A stretch of 64,000 nt of DNA from NCBI RefSeq assembly GCF_004362145.1, contig NZ_SNXC01000009.1:248001-312000 (forward strand). Reading direction: 5' to 3'. This DNA is from Marinomonas balearica. GTDB taxonomy: Bacteria; Pseudomonadota; Gammaproteobacteria; Pseudomonadales; Marinomonadaceae. Position 1 is the first letter of the stretch. Each line of letters starts with the position of its first letter. A program made the translations under genes and the position numbers. The notes beneath the pieces are model-generated. The model was not told where the DNA came from and did not search any database. It saw nothing but the letters and a program-made list of their open reading frames with translations. Positions 24,666 to 32,800 of this stretch are shown one piece after another.

Positions 24666-26222
24666 ATGAGCAAGATAATTTCTTTGGAAAAAGCGGCGGA
24701 ACTCATCCCCGATAACGCCTCCGTCGCTTGGTCAACTATTGGTATGTCTTTCTTTGCTGAAGCGGTCGCAAAGTCAGTTGAACAACGCTTTTTGGAAACA
24801 GGACATCCACAAAATCTTACATTAATTCACGATTGCGGTTGTGGTGATGGTAAAGGAAAGGGGATGTCTCACCTTGCTTATGAAGGTCTAGTTAAGCGAC
24901 TTATCTCCGGACACACAGGTCAAGCGCCTAAAATGGCGAACATGATATCAGAAGATGAGATAGAGGCTTACCTTCTCCCTCAGGGCGTTCTGACAACCAT
25001 GTGGCGTCAGATCGCCGGAAATAAACCGGGTGTTATTACGAAAATCGGTATGGGAACGTACGTCGATCCACTGGTTAGTGGCGGAAAGGTAACCTCCCTT
25101 GCGAAAGAAGATTTGGTCAAGCGAATCTCAATCGAAGAGGAAGAGTGGCTATTATATAAAACCTTCCCACTCGATGTGGTTGTGATTCGTGCAACGACTG
25201 CGGACGAAGACGGCAATTTGTCTGTAGAAGAAGAAGCGATGTTGGCTGAAATTTTACCGATGGCTCAGGCGGTCAAGAACAGAGGCGGCATTGTCATTGC
25301 GCAAGTTAAGTTCATTGCTGAACGTCATTCTATCCACCCGAAAGAAGTGAAAGTTCCGGGCGTGCTGGTGGATTACATCACAGTGGCACCGGAAGAAGAT
25401 CACATGCAAACCATCGGAACAACTTACAACCCAGGCTTAGCGGGCAATTCTCGTGTTCCTTTAAATGCTATTCCTCCCATGCCTTTCAGCGATAGGAAAG
25501 TCATTGCTCGCCGCGCTGCGATGGAGCTTGAATCAAATGTCATGGTGAATTTGGGAATAGGGATGCCAGATGGCGTTGCCAGTGTCGCAGCGGAAGAGCA
25601 AGTCACTCGACACTTTACGCTAACAACCGAGCTTGGCACGTACGGTGGAATTCCTGCGTCAGGTCCTGATTTCGGAGCGGCGTGGAACGCAGATGCCATC
25701 ATTGAACACGAAGCCCAATTCGATTTTTATGATGGCGGTGGTCTTGATATCGCATTTTTGGGATTGGCTCAGGCTGATCAGTTAGGCAACTTAAATGTCA
25801 GTAAATTTGGCCCTAAAGTCGTCGGCCCCGGCGGTTTTATCAATATCTCTCAAAGTGCCAAAAAAGTGGTCTTTTGCGGAACGTTAGAGAACGGAGCCAA
25901 ATTGTCGTTTGAAAACGGCCAAGCGAAGGTGATTCAAGAAGGAAAAGTTAAGAAGTTTGTTCAATCTGTTGACCATATAACCTTTAGTGGCGCGGTCGCT
26001 CAAGCAAATAATAAACCTGTTTTATTTATTACCGAACGGTGTGTTTTAGAGCTAAGAGAAGAAGGCATGGTGTTGACAGAGATTGCACCGGGATTGGATT
26101 TGGAACGTGATGTATTAAGTGCTATGGCGTTCACTCCTATTATTGCTGAAGACCTGAAAACCATGCCTGAAGAAATCTTTCAGGAGAGTTGGGGCGGCCT
26201 TGAAAAATACATTATCGGGTAG
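24666..26222 (+). CDS. Acyl-CoA:carboxylate CoA-transferase (family I, YdiF/propionate-CoA-transferase-like)
   Basis: The enzyme (518 residues) moves CoA between an acyl-CoA and a free carboxylate. It carries both CoA-transferase subunit domains in one chain: N-terminal (HDCGCGDGKGKGMSHLAYEG, TKIGMGTYVDP) and C-terminal (MVNLGIGMPDGVASVA). The catalytic glutamate should be E322 in TTELGTYGGIPASG. It is the first gene of an operon with a thiolase, a crotonase and an SDR, so it may activate the imported acid or recycle CoA. GAGGGATTGTA precedes the ATG. Confidence 0.9.
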   Translation: MSKIISLEKAAELIPDNASVAWSTIGMSFFAEAVAKSVEQRFLETGHPQNLTLIHDCGCGDGKGKGMSHLAYEGLVKRLISGHTGQAPKMANMISEDEIEAYLLPQGVLTTMWRQIAGNKPGVITKIGMGTYVDPLVSGGKVTSLAKEDLVKRISIEEEEWLLYKTFPLDVVVIRATTADEDGNLSVEEEAMLAEILPMAQAVKNRGGIVIAQVKFIAERHSIHPKEVKVPGVLVDYITVAPEEDHMQTIGTTYNPGLAGNSRVPLNAIPPMPFSDRKVIARRAAMELESNVMVNLGIGMPDGVASVAAEEQVTRHFTLTTELGTYGGIPASGPDFGAAWNADAIIEHEAQFDFYDGGGLDIAFLGLAQADQLGNLNVSKFGPKVVGPGGFINISQSAKKVVFCGTLENGAKLSFENGQAKVIQEGKVKKFVQSVDHITFSGAVAQANNKPVLFITERCVLELREEGMVLTEIAPGLDLERDVLSAMAFTPIIAEDLKTMPEEIFQESWGGLEKYIIG

Positions 26223-26250
26223 ACCGTAATTATCAAGGTGATTAACAAAA

Positions 26251-26276
26251 TGAGCCGTTGACCTATGCGCGGCTCA
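26251..26276 (+). promoter_or_regulatory. Intercistronic hairpin
   Basis: TGAGCCG pairs with CGGCTCA across 12 bases, between the CoA-transferase and thiolase genes. It lacks a T-run, so it may tune mRNA stability within the operon. Confidence 0.35.
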
Positions 26277-26308
26277 AGCTTAAAGAATTAGAATAAGAGG
26301 CAAGCAAG

Positions 26309-27517
26309 ATGGCTTTTTCGAATGTAGAAATTCCTTATGGTGCGTACTGGTCTACGCCCTTTACAAAATGGCAGGGCTCTCTTCAGCACCTGCACTCTAT
26401 GAAGTTTGCCGCTCACGTCGCAAAACAAGAATTAGCGAAGCGTGCTATTGATCCGGAAATTTTTGATTCGGGTGTATTGGGTATCACGATAAATCAATAC
26501 CAGTCTTTTAACGGTGCGCCATGGCCACTTCATGAACTCGGTGCAACACGTACACCAGGCCATGCCATAAATCAGGTTTGTGCAACAGGAGCAAGAGTTC
26601 TGTTTGCCGGAGCGACAGAAGTGGATTGTGGGCTGAGTGACGTGTCATTAATTATGACTACAGATCGTTGCTCAAATGGGCCTAATATTTACTATCCAAA
26701 CCCTAGAGGCATTGGAGGACAGGGTAAAACTGAGGATCAAGTCTTCTACAACATGATGAACGACTGCGTTGGTGGGCATTCCATGTTGCAAACGGGTGAA
26801 AACGTTGCGAAGCAATTTGATATCACTCGTGAAGAGCTGGATGACGTTACGGTACGTCGTTATGAGCAATATCAAGATGCGCTAAAAGACGATCAAGCGT
26901 TTCAGAAGCGTTTTATGACGTTGCCTATGTCGGTTCCGACGCCTAATTTTAAGAAAGAAGACACGGTTCTCACTGGCGATGAAGGTGTTTTTCCAACCAC
27001 GCTTGAAGGGCTGCAAAAACTCAAACCTATTATGGAAGGCGGTGTGGTGACCTACGGGAACCAAACCCATCCAGCTGACGGTAACGCAGCTGTCATCATG
27101 TGCCGTTCTGAAAGAGCACAAGAATTGGCCACGCGACCAGAAATTAAAGTTGAACTGATTGGTTTTGGCCAAGCTCGCGATAAATTGGCACACATGCCTG
27201 CCGCACCTATAGAAGCGTCAAAACGTGCATTAGCAATGGCGGGCATCGAAATGAAGGATGTAAAAGCCATCAAAACGCACAACCCGTTTGCGGTCAATGA
27301 TGTTGCGCTAGCAAAAGCATTCTCAATTGATGTGATGGAAATGAATAACTTTGGTTGTTCGCTTATTTGGGGGCACCCTCAAGGCCCAACCGGTATGCGC
27401 GCGATCATCGAATTGGTCGAGGAATTGGTGCTTAAAGGTGGTGGATACGGGCTGTTTACAGGCTGTGCTGCGGGCGACACTGGAATGGCAACGGTTGTAC
27501 GAGTTTCGGATCGTTAA
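26309..27517 (+). CDS. Thiolase-family protein (acetyl-CoA acyltransferase-like)
   Basis: This thiolase-fold enzyme (402 residues) should cleave a 3-ketoacyl-CoA with CoA. The nucleophilic cysteine is C91 in NQVCATGARVL. The active-site histidine is in THNPFAVND, GHPQGPTGMR is the conserved GHP loop, and the second cysteine is in FTGCAAGDTG. The family usually has GHPxGxTG and CxG at these places. It is more divergent from standard FadA than expected for bulk fatty-acid oxidation, consistent with a specialised substrate. It is the second gene of the catabolic operon. Confidence 0.88.
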   Translation: MAFSNVEIPYGAYWSTPFTKWQGSLQHLHSMKFAAHVAKQELAKRAIDPEIFDSGVLGITINQYQSFNGAPWPLHELGATRTPGHAINQVCATGARVLFAGATEVDCGLSDVSLIMTTDRCSNGPNIYYPNPRGIGGQGKTEDQVFYNMMNDCVGGHSMLQTGENVAKQFDITREELDDVTVRRYEQYQDALKDDQAFQKRFMTLPMSVPTPNFKKEDTVLTGDEGVFPTTLEGLQKLKPIMEGGVVTYGNQTHPADGNAAVIMCRSERAQELATRPEIKVELIGFGQARDKLAHMPAAPIEASKRALAMAGIEMKDVKAIKTHNPFAVNDVALAKAFSIDVMEMNNFGCSLIWGHPQGPTGMRAIIELVEELVLKGGGYGLFTGCAAGDTGMATVVRVSDR

Positions 27518-27550
27518 TCGCATTCAAAGAATAAAAATACAGAGGTATCT

Positions 27551-28312
27551 ATGAGCGAATACAAATTTATTAATTTCACAGTAGACAACGGTGTCGGTCA
27601 CCTTGAGTTAAATCGACCAGAGAAGAAAAATGCGATTAACGACAGTTTATGTTTAGAAATAGAAGATGCTTTTATCAACCTTCCTGATGACGTCAGTGTG
27701 ATTGTTTTCTCGGGCAGTGGTCCAGAATTTTGTTCAGGTTTAGATCTATCAGAACATAAGGCACGGGAGCCTTTTGAAGTCGTTAAGCATTCTAATATGT
27801 GGCATCGCGTATTTGGACACATTACAAACTCTGGAATTCCGGTTGTTGCGGCGATGCACGGTGCTGTAATAGGTGGCGGATTGGAGCTGGCGATAACGGC
27901 ACATGTTCGTGTAACAGACGAAACTACGTTTTATCGTTTGCCAGAAGGTAAGCACGGTATCTTTGTTGGTGGCGGCGCATCGGTCAATGTTGCGAAAGTC
28001 ATTGGCACAAGTCGAATGACAGAAATGATGCTAACGGGCCGAAACGTAGATGCCGAAGAAGGTTATCGTATCGGACTTGGCCACTATGTCGTTGAAAAGG
28101 GTCAGGCATTACAAAAAGCCTTTGAAATAGCACAAGGCATTGCAAAAAATTCAAAGTACTCCAATTGGGCTATGACAACAGGGCTGCGTAATATTGAAAG
28201 CATGGCGGCAGATCAAGGTTTATATACGGAATCATTGCTGTGCGGTATTACTCAAACGAGCGAAGAAGTTAAAGCGAGAATAGACGCCTTTCTGAATCGT
28301 AAAAAGTCCTAA
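27551..28312 (+). CDS. Enoyl-CoA hydratase/isomerase (crotonase) family protein
   Basis: The crotonase-fold protein (253 residues) has both oxyanion-hole segments: CSGLDLSEHK near residue 62 and HGAVIGGGLELAITAHV near residue 103. In the operon it is the natural hydratase between an enoyl-CoA and the 3-hydroxyacyl-CoA used by the next enzyme. A hydratase/lyase of the feruloyl-CoA type cannot be excluded from sequence alone. AGAGG precedes the ATG. Confidence 0.88.
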   Translation: MSEYKFINFTVDNGVGHLELNRPEKKNAINDSLCLEIEDAFINLPDDVSVIVFSGSGPEFCSGLDLSEHKAREPFEVVKHSNMWHRVFGHITNSGIPVVAAMHGAVIGGGLELAITAHVRVTDETTFYRLPEGKHGIFVGGGASVNVAKVIGTSRMTEMMLTGRNVDAEEGYRIGLGHYVVEKGQALQKAFEIAQGIAKNSKYSNWAMTTGLRNIESMAADQGLYTESLLCGITQTSEEVKARIDAFLNRKKS

Positions 28313-28335
28313 CCCATTCTCAGAAGGAGATTATT

Positions 28336-29103
28336 ATGCAAGTTAAAGGTAATCATTTTGTTGTAACAGGATCCGCATCGGGAATAGGGGAAGCGGTTGC
28401 TCGTCGTCTGCACTCACTCGGGGCTTCCGTGAGCCTCGCTGATGTAAATGAAGAAGGGTTAAAGAGAGTCGCACAGAGCCTAGGTGAAAGAGTGTCGTAT
28501 GCCGTGACGGATATTTCCAGCGAAGAGTCGGTACAAGCAAGCTTGGATGCGGCGGAAAATGCATTTGGTTCAATATACGGTGTTGTAAACTGCGCAGGTA
28601 TCCCAGGTGCAGAGCGTGTGGTTGGTCGTGAAGGGCCACATCGTTTTGAGACATTTGAAAGAGCGATCCGCGTCAACCTTATGGGTACGTTCAACATGAT
28701 TCGCTTAGCGGCGAATAAAATGCAGGAGAATGAGCCATTGGATACGACCGAGCGCGGTGTGATTATCAATACGGCTTCTGTGGCGGCGTATGATGGGCAA
28801 ATTGGTCAGGCGGCTTATGCGGCTTCAAAAGGCGGTGTGGTTTCGATGACGCTGCCTATCGCTCGCGAGCTTGCGCGATTTGGTATTCGTGTAATGACGA
28901 TTGCCCCCGGCATTTTCAAAACTCCGATGATGGATGTATTGCCTGAAGAGGTTCAGCAGTCGCTTGGTGAAGCGGTTCCGTTTCCACCGCGCCTTGGTGA
29001 TCCTGATGAGTTCGCTGGGTTGGCGCAGCATATAATTGAAAACTGCATGTTGAATGGTGAAGTTATTCGTCTGGACGGCGCTATTCGAATGGCAGCGAAG
29101 TAA
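28336..29103 (+). CDS. SDR-family 3-hydroxyacyl-CoA dehydrogenase (type-2 like)
   Basis: This short-chain dehydrogenase (255 residues) has the nucleotide motif TGSASGIGEA at the N-terminus. The catalytic residues are S148 in NTASVAAYDGQ, Y161 and K165 in YAASKGG. Patterns such as IAPGIFKTPMM and FPPRLGDPDEFA match type-2 3-hydroxyacyl-CoA dehydrogenases (HSD17B10-like). It would oxidise the hydroxyacyl-CoA made by the crotonase, using NAD+, to the substrate of the thiolase. It has a strong AAGGAG site and closes the operon before a terminator. Confidence 0.9.
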   Translation: MQVKGNHFVVTGSASGIGEAVARRLHSLGASVSLADVNEEGLKRVAQSLGERVSYAVTDISSEESVQASLDAAENAFGSIYGVVNCAGIPGAERVVGREGPHRFETFERAIRVNLMGTFNMIRLAANKMQENEPLDTTERGVIINTASVAAYDGQIGQAAYAASKGGVVSMTLPIARELARFGIRVMTIAPGIFKTPMMDVLPEEVQQSLGEAVPFPPRLGDPDEFAGLAQHIIENCMLNGEVIRLDGAIRMAAK

Positions 29104-29142
29104 ACTCAAAAAATTCAATCGTTAGAACAGTCATCGTTAATT

Positions 29143-29184
29143 AGAAGCGTTAGAACAAATTTCATACCTCTAACGTTTCTTTTT
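29143..29184 (+). terminator. Rho-independent terminator after the SDR gene
   Basis: AGAAGCGTTAGA pairs with TCTAACGTTTCT (one G-T) across 14 bases, and a T-run follows. It closes the four-gene operon, so the CoA-ligase gene probably has its own promoter or depends on readthrough. Confidence 0.75.
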
Positions 29185-29248
29185 GGCTCCAGAAATAAGA
29201 ATAAAAAGTAAGCCACATAAAAACAAATAGGTGGTTTGGGAGTAGAAA

Positions 29249-31105
29249 ATGAACACAGGTTTTCATCCTATAAATGTGATCGCACATCCGATTAATGTTG
29301 TCCATCGTGAAGACGGATCTCAATTGATTAACAGCAAAATGCCCTTGGATAATTTTGCGAGATGCTGGACTGATAGGCTTGAATATTGGGCAAAAGAGAC
29401 GCCAGATACGGTCTTTGTCGCACAAAGGGATGCTCAAGGGGAGTGGGACAAAGTTACGTATTCCCAAGCCGTTCAACGAATACGAAAAATAGCGTCTTGG
29501 CTTATCAAGCAGCCTGTAAGCGTCGAGCGCCCAATCATTTTTTTATGCGGTAACAGCGTTGAACATCTGATGCTTGCGTTGGCAGGAATGTATGTCGGTA
29601 TTGCTCACGCACCCGTGTCCCCAGCCTACTCTCTTGTGGCGACGGATTACTCTAAGTTAAAACATATTTTTGATTTACTAACGCCTGGGTTGATCGTTGT
29701 TGACTCTCTTGCTCCTTACGAGAATGCGATCCAGTCTGTATGCAATGATACTGGTACTCCTGTTGCTGTGATTAACGGCGATGTCACTCCTGCAAAGATA
29801 ACGAATCCAACAGTCCCATTCAGTGAATTCTGGGATTCACCAATCGACACAGCAATTGACGTTGAAAATCAGCGTGTTGACGGAGATACGGTGGCGAAGA
29901 TTTTATTCACATCTGGCACAACAGGGATGCCAAAAGGGGTGATGAACACAGAGCGGATGATTTGTGCGAATCAGGTTATGATTGGGCAAGTTATGCCTTT
30001 TCTAACAGAGAAGCCACCCGTTATGGTGGATTGGCTTCCTTGGAACCATACTTTTGGTGGCAACCATAATGTTGGTATTGCGCTCTATAATGGCGGCTCG
30101 CTTTATCTTGATGATGGTAAGCCAACCCCTAAAGATTTTGATAAAACGCTGAAGAATCTCGCGGAAATTGCACCTACAGTGTATTTCAACGTGCCAAAGG
30201 GTTTTGAGCTATTGGTAAAAACGCTGAAAGAAGATTCTGTATTGGCTGAAAAGTTCTTTTCTCGTCTTCAGTTTACCTTTTTTGCTGCAGCAGGTTTGGC
30301 TCAACACATTTGGGATGATTTGGATAATCTTGCTATTCAATATACCGGCAAAAAAATTCCAATGTTAACTGGGCTTGGGTGTACTGAGACTGCACCATCG
30401 GCCACGTTTGCCTCGGTTGAAGAATCCGCGTCAGGTGTTATAGGAGTACCCGCTCCGGGCGTTTCTTTAAAGCTCGTTCCTAATCAAGGAAAACTTGAAG
30501 CGCGCGTTAAAGCGGTGACCGTTATGCCGGGATATTGGCGTATGCCGGAAATCAATGCCAAGGCATTTGATGAAGAGGGGTATTATTGTTTAGGGGACGC
30601 GTTTGCGTATTTAGATGAAGAGCAGCCACAGCGAGGCTTTCGTTTTGATGGGCGGGTATCAGAGAATTTCAAATTAGACAGCGGAACATGGGTAAACGCA
30701 GGAGTGCTAAAAGCCAAGTTTATTGAAGCATTTGCTCCGTATGTTCAAGACATTGTCGTTTGCGGCACGAATCGTAGCTTTATAACCGGCTTGGTTTTTC
30801 CTGATATAGCACATTGTCGTTCATTGGTTAAAGACTCTGATGGTTTAAGCGTCGAGGCGTTGATCCAATCGCCTGAAGTAAAAAGCGCGTTTGAAACCAA
30901 GCTAGCTGAGCTTGCGAAATCAAATACCGGCAGCTCCACTCTGATTAGGCGAATTCAGATACAAAGTGTTGCACCCTCTATTGATGCTCATGAGGTGACC
31001 GACAAGGGGTCGTTAAACCAAACTGCGGTTCAAGTGAAAAGAGCGGATCAGGTTGAAATTATGTATCAGCAGCCAATTCATTCTTCCGTCATCGGTTTGT
31101 CATAA
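29249..31105 (+). CDS. Feruloyl-CoA synthetase-like acyl/aryl-CoA ligase
   Basis: The ANL-superfamily ligase (618 residues) adenylates a carboxylic acid and joins it to CoA. The phosphate loop FTSGTTGMPKG is at about 219-229. PWNHTFGGNHN, LTGLGCTETAPS (motif A5) and GRVSENFKLDSGTWVNAG fit the feruloyl-CoA synthetase branch. Its length agrees with that branch, being longer than typical acetyl-CoA synthetase-like medium-chain ligases. The substrate need not be ferulate. It follows a terminator but is in the same orientation as the beta-oxidation operon, so a related role is likely. GGGAG precedes the ATG. Confidence 0.85.
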   Translation: MNTGFHPINVIAHPINVVHREDGSQLINSKMPLDNFARCWTDRLEYWAKETPDTVFVAQRDAQGEWDKVTYSQAVQRIRKIASWLIKQPVSVERPIIFLCGNSVEHLMLALAGMYVGIAHAPVSPAYSLVATDYSKLKHIFDLLTPGLIVVDSLAPYENAIQSVCNDTGTPVAVINGDVTPAKITNPTVPFSEFWDSPIDTAIDVENQRVDGDTVAKILFTSGTTGMPKGVMNTERMICANQVMIGQVMPFLTEKPPVMVDWLPWNHTFGGNHNVGIALYNGGSLYLDDGKPTPKDFDKTLKNLAEIAPTVYFNVPKGFELLVKTLKEDSVLAEKFFSRLQFTFFAAAGLAQHIWDDLDNLAIQYTGKKIPMLTGLGCTETAPSATFASVEESASGVIGVPAPGVSLKLVPNQGKLEARVKAVTVMPGYWRMPEINAKAFDEEGYYCLGDAFAYLDEEQPQRGFRFDGRVSENFKLDSGTWVNAGVLKAKFIEAFAPYVQDIVVCGTNRSFITGLVFPDIAHCRSLVKDSDGLSVEALIQSPEVKSAFETKLAELAKSNTGSSTLIRRIQIQSVAPSIDAHEVTDKGSLNQTAVQVKRADQVEIMYQQPIHSSVIGLS

Positions 31106-31158
31106 AATATGTGAAAGGTTTCTGTTTCAGAAATGCCTTAAACATTGTATCTTATTGA

Positions 31159-31189
31159 AAAAGCGCAATAATTTATTGCGCTTTTTTTT
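31159..31189 (+). terminator. Rho-independent terminator after the CoA-ligase gene
   Basis: GCGCAATA pairs with TATTGCGC, extended by A/T pairs, and is followed by eight T residues. It ends the catabolic island. Confidence 0.85.
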
Positions 31190-31385
31190 GTTTTTATATG
31201 TAAACAATTGTGTAAATTATTGCATTATTCGTGTGTAATCACTCAATAAAGTTTATTTGGTTTTTTTGTATGACTTATATCTCTATAAGACATAATTCGA
31301 TCAAAGAATGAGCCATTTGATGCTAAAAATGTAGCGGTATGATATCGCTTGCCTTCACCCTATTAGCTAAATGCTGGAGTTAAAG

Positions 31386-32705
31386 ATGTTTGGGTCGAAC
31401 AAGTTAAAAAGTGAAAATGCTCAGTTAAGGGAAGAGCTGTCTTCATTGCGTCAGGTTGTGGATAGCCTAAACAGTGATATGTTGAGCTTAAGGGTGTCTG
31501 ACAAAGGTGTAATTGATAACGTTAATTCCGTTTTTCTTGATGAATTAGGTTTTTCTGAAAATGCACTAGTAGGGAAAAAGCTGATAGATCTCGTACCGTC
31601 AGATGCTCGTAAAACGGATCATTATCGCTTGGCCTCTCAAGCACTCAGTAGCGGGAAGCATTGGGCTGGAGCAATGCAACTGAACGATGGGCAACAAAAG
31701 CAAGCATGGCTAAGATTAGTGATTCAGCCGGTTCGTTCGTCTTCAGGTAGGTTGATGTACTTTGTGGTTTATGGCAGTAACCTTACGCGAACCATTGAGA
31801 GCTCTATCGAGCATGAAAATTTAATTAGTGCATTGCAACGTTCAACAGCTGAAATTGAATTTGATTTAGAAGGCAATGTAATCAGCGCGAATGATCTATT
31901 CTTAAAGTCGATGGGGTACTCAAAGCAGCAAATAGAAGGTAAACATCATCGCATTTTTTGTTTTCCTGAGCAGACAGAATCAGCAGAATATCGCGAATTC
32001 TGGAAAAAACTCAGTAGAGGTGAGTTTGCTACAGGGCGTTTCAAACGAGTCGATAGCCGTGGTGAAACCGTTTGGCTTGAAGCGTCTTATAACCCTATTT
32101 GCGATGCACATGGTTCATTTTACAAAGTCGTTAAGTTTGCTTCTAACATTACAGAGCAAGTTAATCAGGAACTTGCGATAAACAATGCCGCTTCCATTGC
32201 GTTTGAGACATCTCAAACAACGGACGTTACCGCAGTGAAAGGGTCAAAAATTATTAAAAATACCGTTGATGCAATAGGCAGCTTATCTAGCCAAATGTCT
32301 AAGGCAGCACAAGGGATCGCCGATCTTGATGATCAATCGCAAAAAGTGGGCGAAATCATTAAGAGTATCAGTGATATTGCCGAGCAGACTAACTTGCTTG
32401 CGCTAAACGCTGCGATTGAAGCCGCGCGAGCGGGAGAGCAGGGGCGTGGTTTTGCTGTGGTAGCGGATGAGGTGCGACAGCTTGCTTCGCGAACATCCAA
32501 TGCGACAGAAGAAATTGCGGGCGTGGTACAACACAATCAAACGTTGGCCAGTACTGCTGTGAATTTAGTCGAAGAAGGACGTAAGCAAGCAGAACAGGGA
32601 CTAGTGTATGCGAATGAAGCGGGCGAAGTGATTGTAGAGATCCAACAAGGCGCGCGTGAAGTAGTACAGTCGATTGAGCAGTTTACGAGCCGATTAACCG
32701 ACTAA
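31386..32705 (+). CDS. Soluble PAS-domain methyl-accepting chemotaxis transducer (BdlA/Aer-type)
   Basis: The transducer (439 residues) has no membrane segment. A short coiled coil (about 5-30) leads to two PAS domains (about 30-135 and 145-260) and a signalling domain. The hairpin tip of that domain is [19 protein letters not shown]. Two PAS domains plus a signalling domain without helices resemble BdlA, a biofilm-dispersion transducer, and soluble Aer relatives. Sensing of redox or oxygen through a PAS-bound cofactor is possible. The signalling domain is short at its C-terminus. I use the ATG at 31386, 6 bases after GGAG; an ATG 15 bases earlier lacks a site. Confidence 0.88.
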   Translation: MFGSNKLKSENAQLREELSSLRQVVDSLNSDMLSLRVSDKGVIDNVNSVFLDELGFSENALVGKKLIDLVPSDARKTDHYRLASQALSSGKHWAGAMQLNDGQQKQAWLRLVIQPVRSSSGRLMYFVVYGSNLTRTIESSIEHENLISALQRSTAEIEFDLEGNVISANDLFLKSMGYSKQQIEGKHHRIFCFPEQTESAEYREFWKKLSRGEFATGRFKRVDSRGETVWLEASYNPICDAHGSFYKVVKFASNITEQVNQELAINNAASIAFETSQTTDVTAVKGSKIIKNTVDAIGSLSSQMSKAAQGIADLDDQSQKVGEIIKSISDIAEQTNLLALNAAIEAARAGEQGRGFAVVADEVRQLASRTSNATEEIAGVVQHNQTLASTAVNLVEEGRKQAEQGLVYANEAGEVIVEIQQGAREVVQSIEQFTSRLTD

Positions 32706-32738
32706 TCGAACTAGAACTATTTCGCACGTATCTTACTC

Positions 32739-32777
32739 GTATCTCACTAGGGCTCGTAGGCAGTGTTAGTGAGATAC
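32739..32777. terminator. Inverted repeat between convergent genes, probable bidirectional terminator
   Basis: GTATCTCACTA is perfectly complementary to TAGTGAGATAC across 17 bases. It lies between the convergent chemotaxis gene and ydeP-like gene. T-runs are poor. Confidence 0.55.
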
Positions 32778-32800
32778 TTGTAAGTACTTATTCCGGCTTT

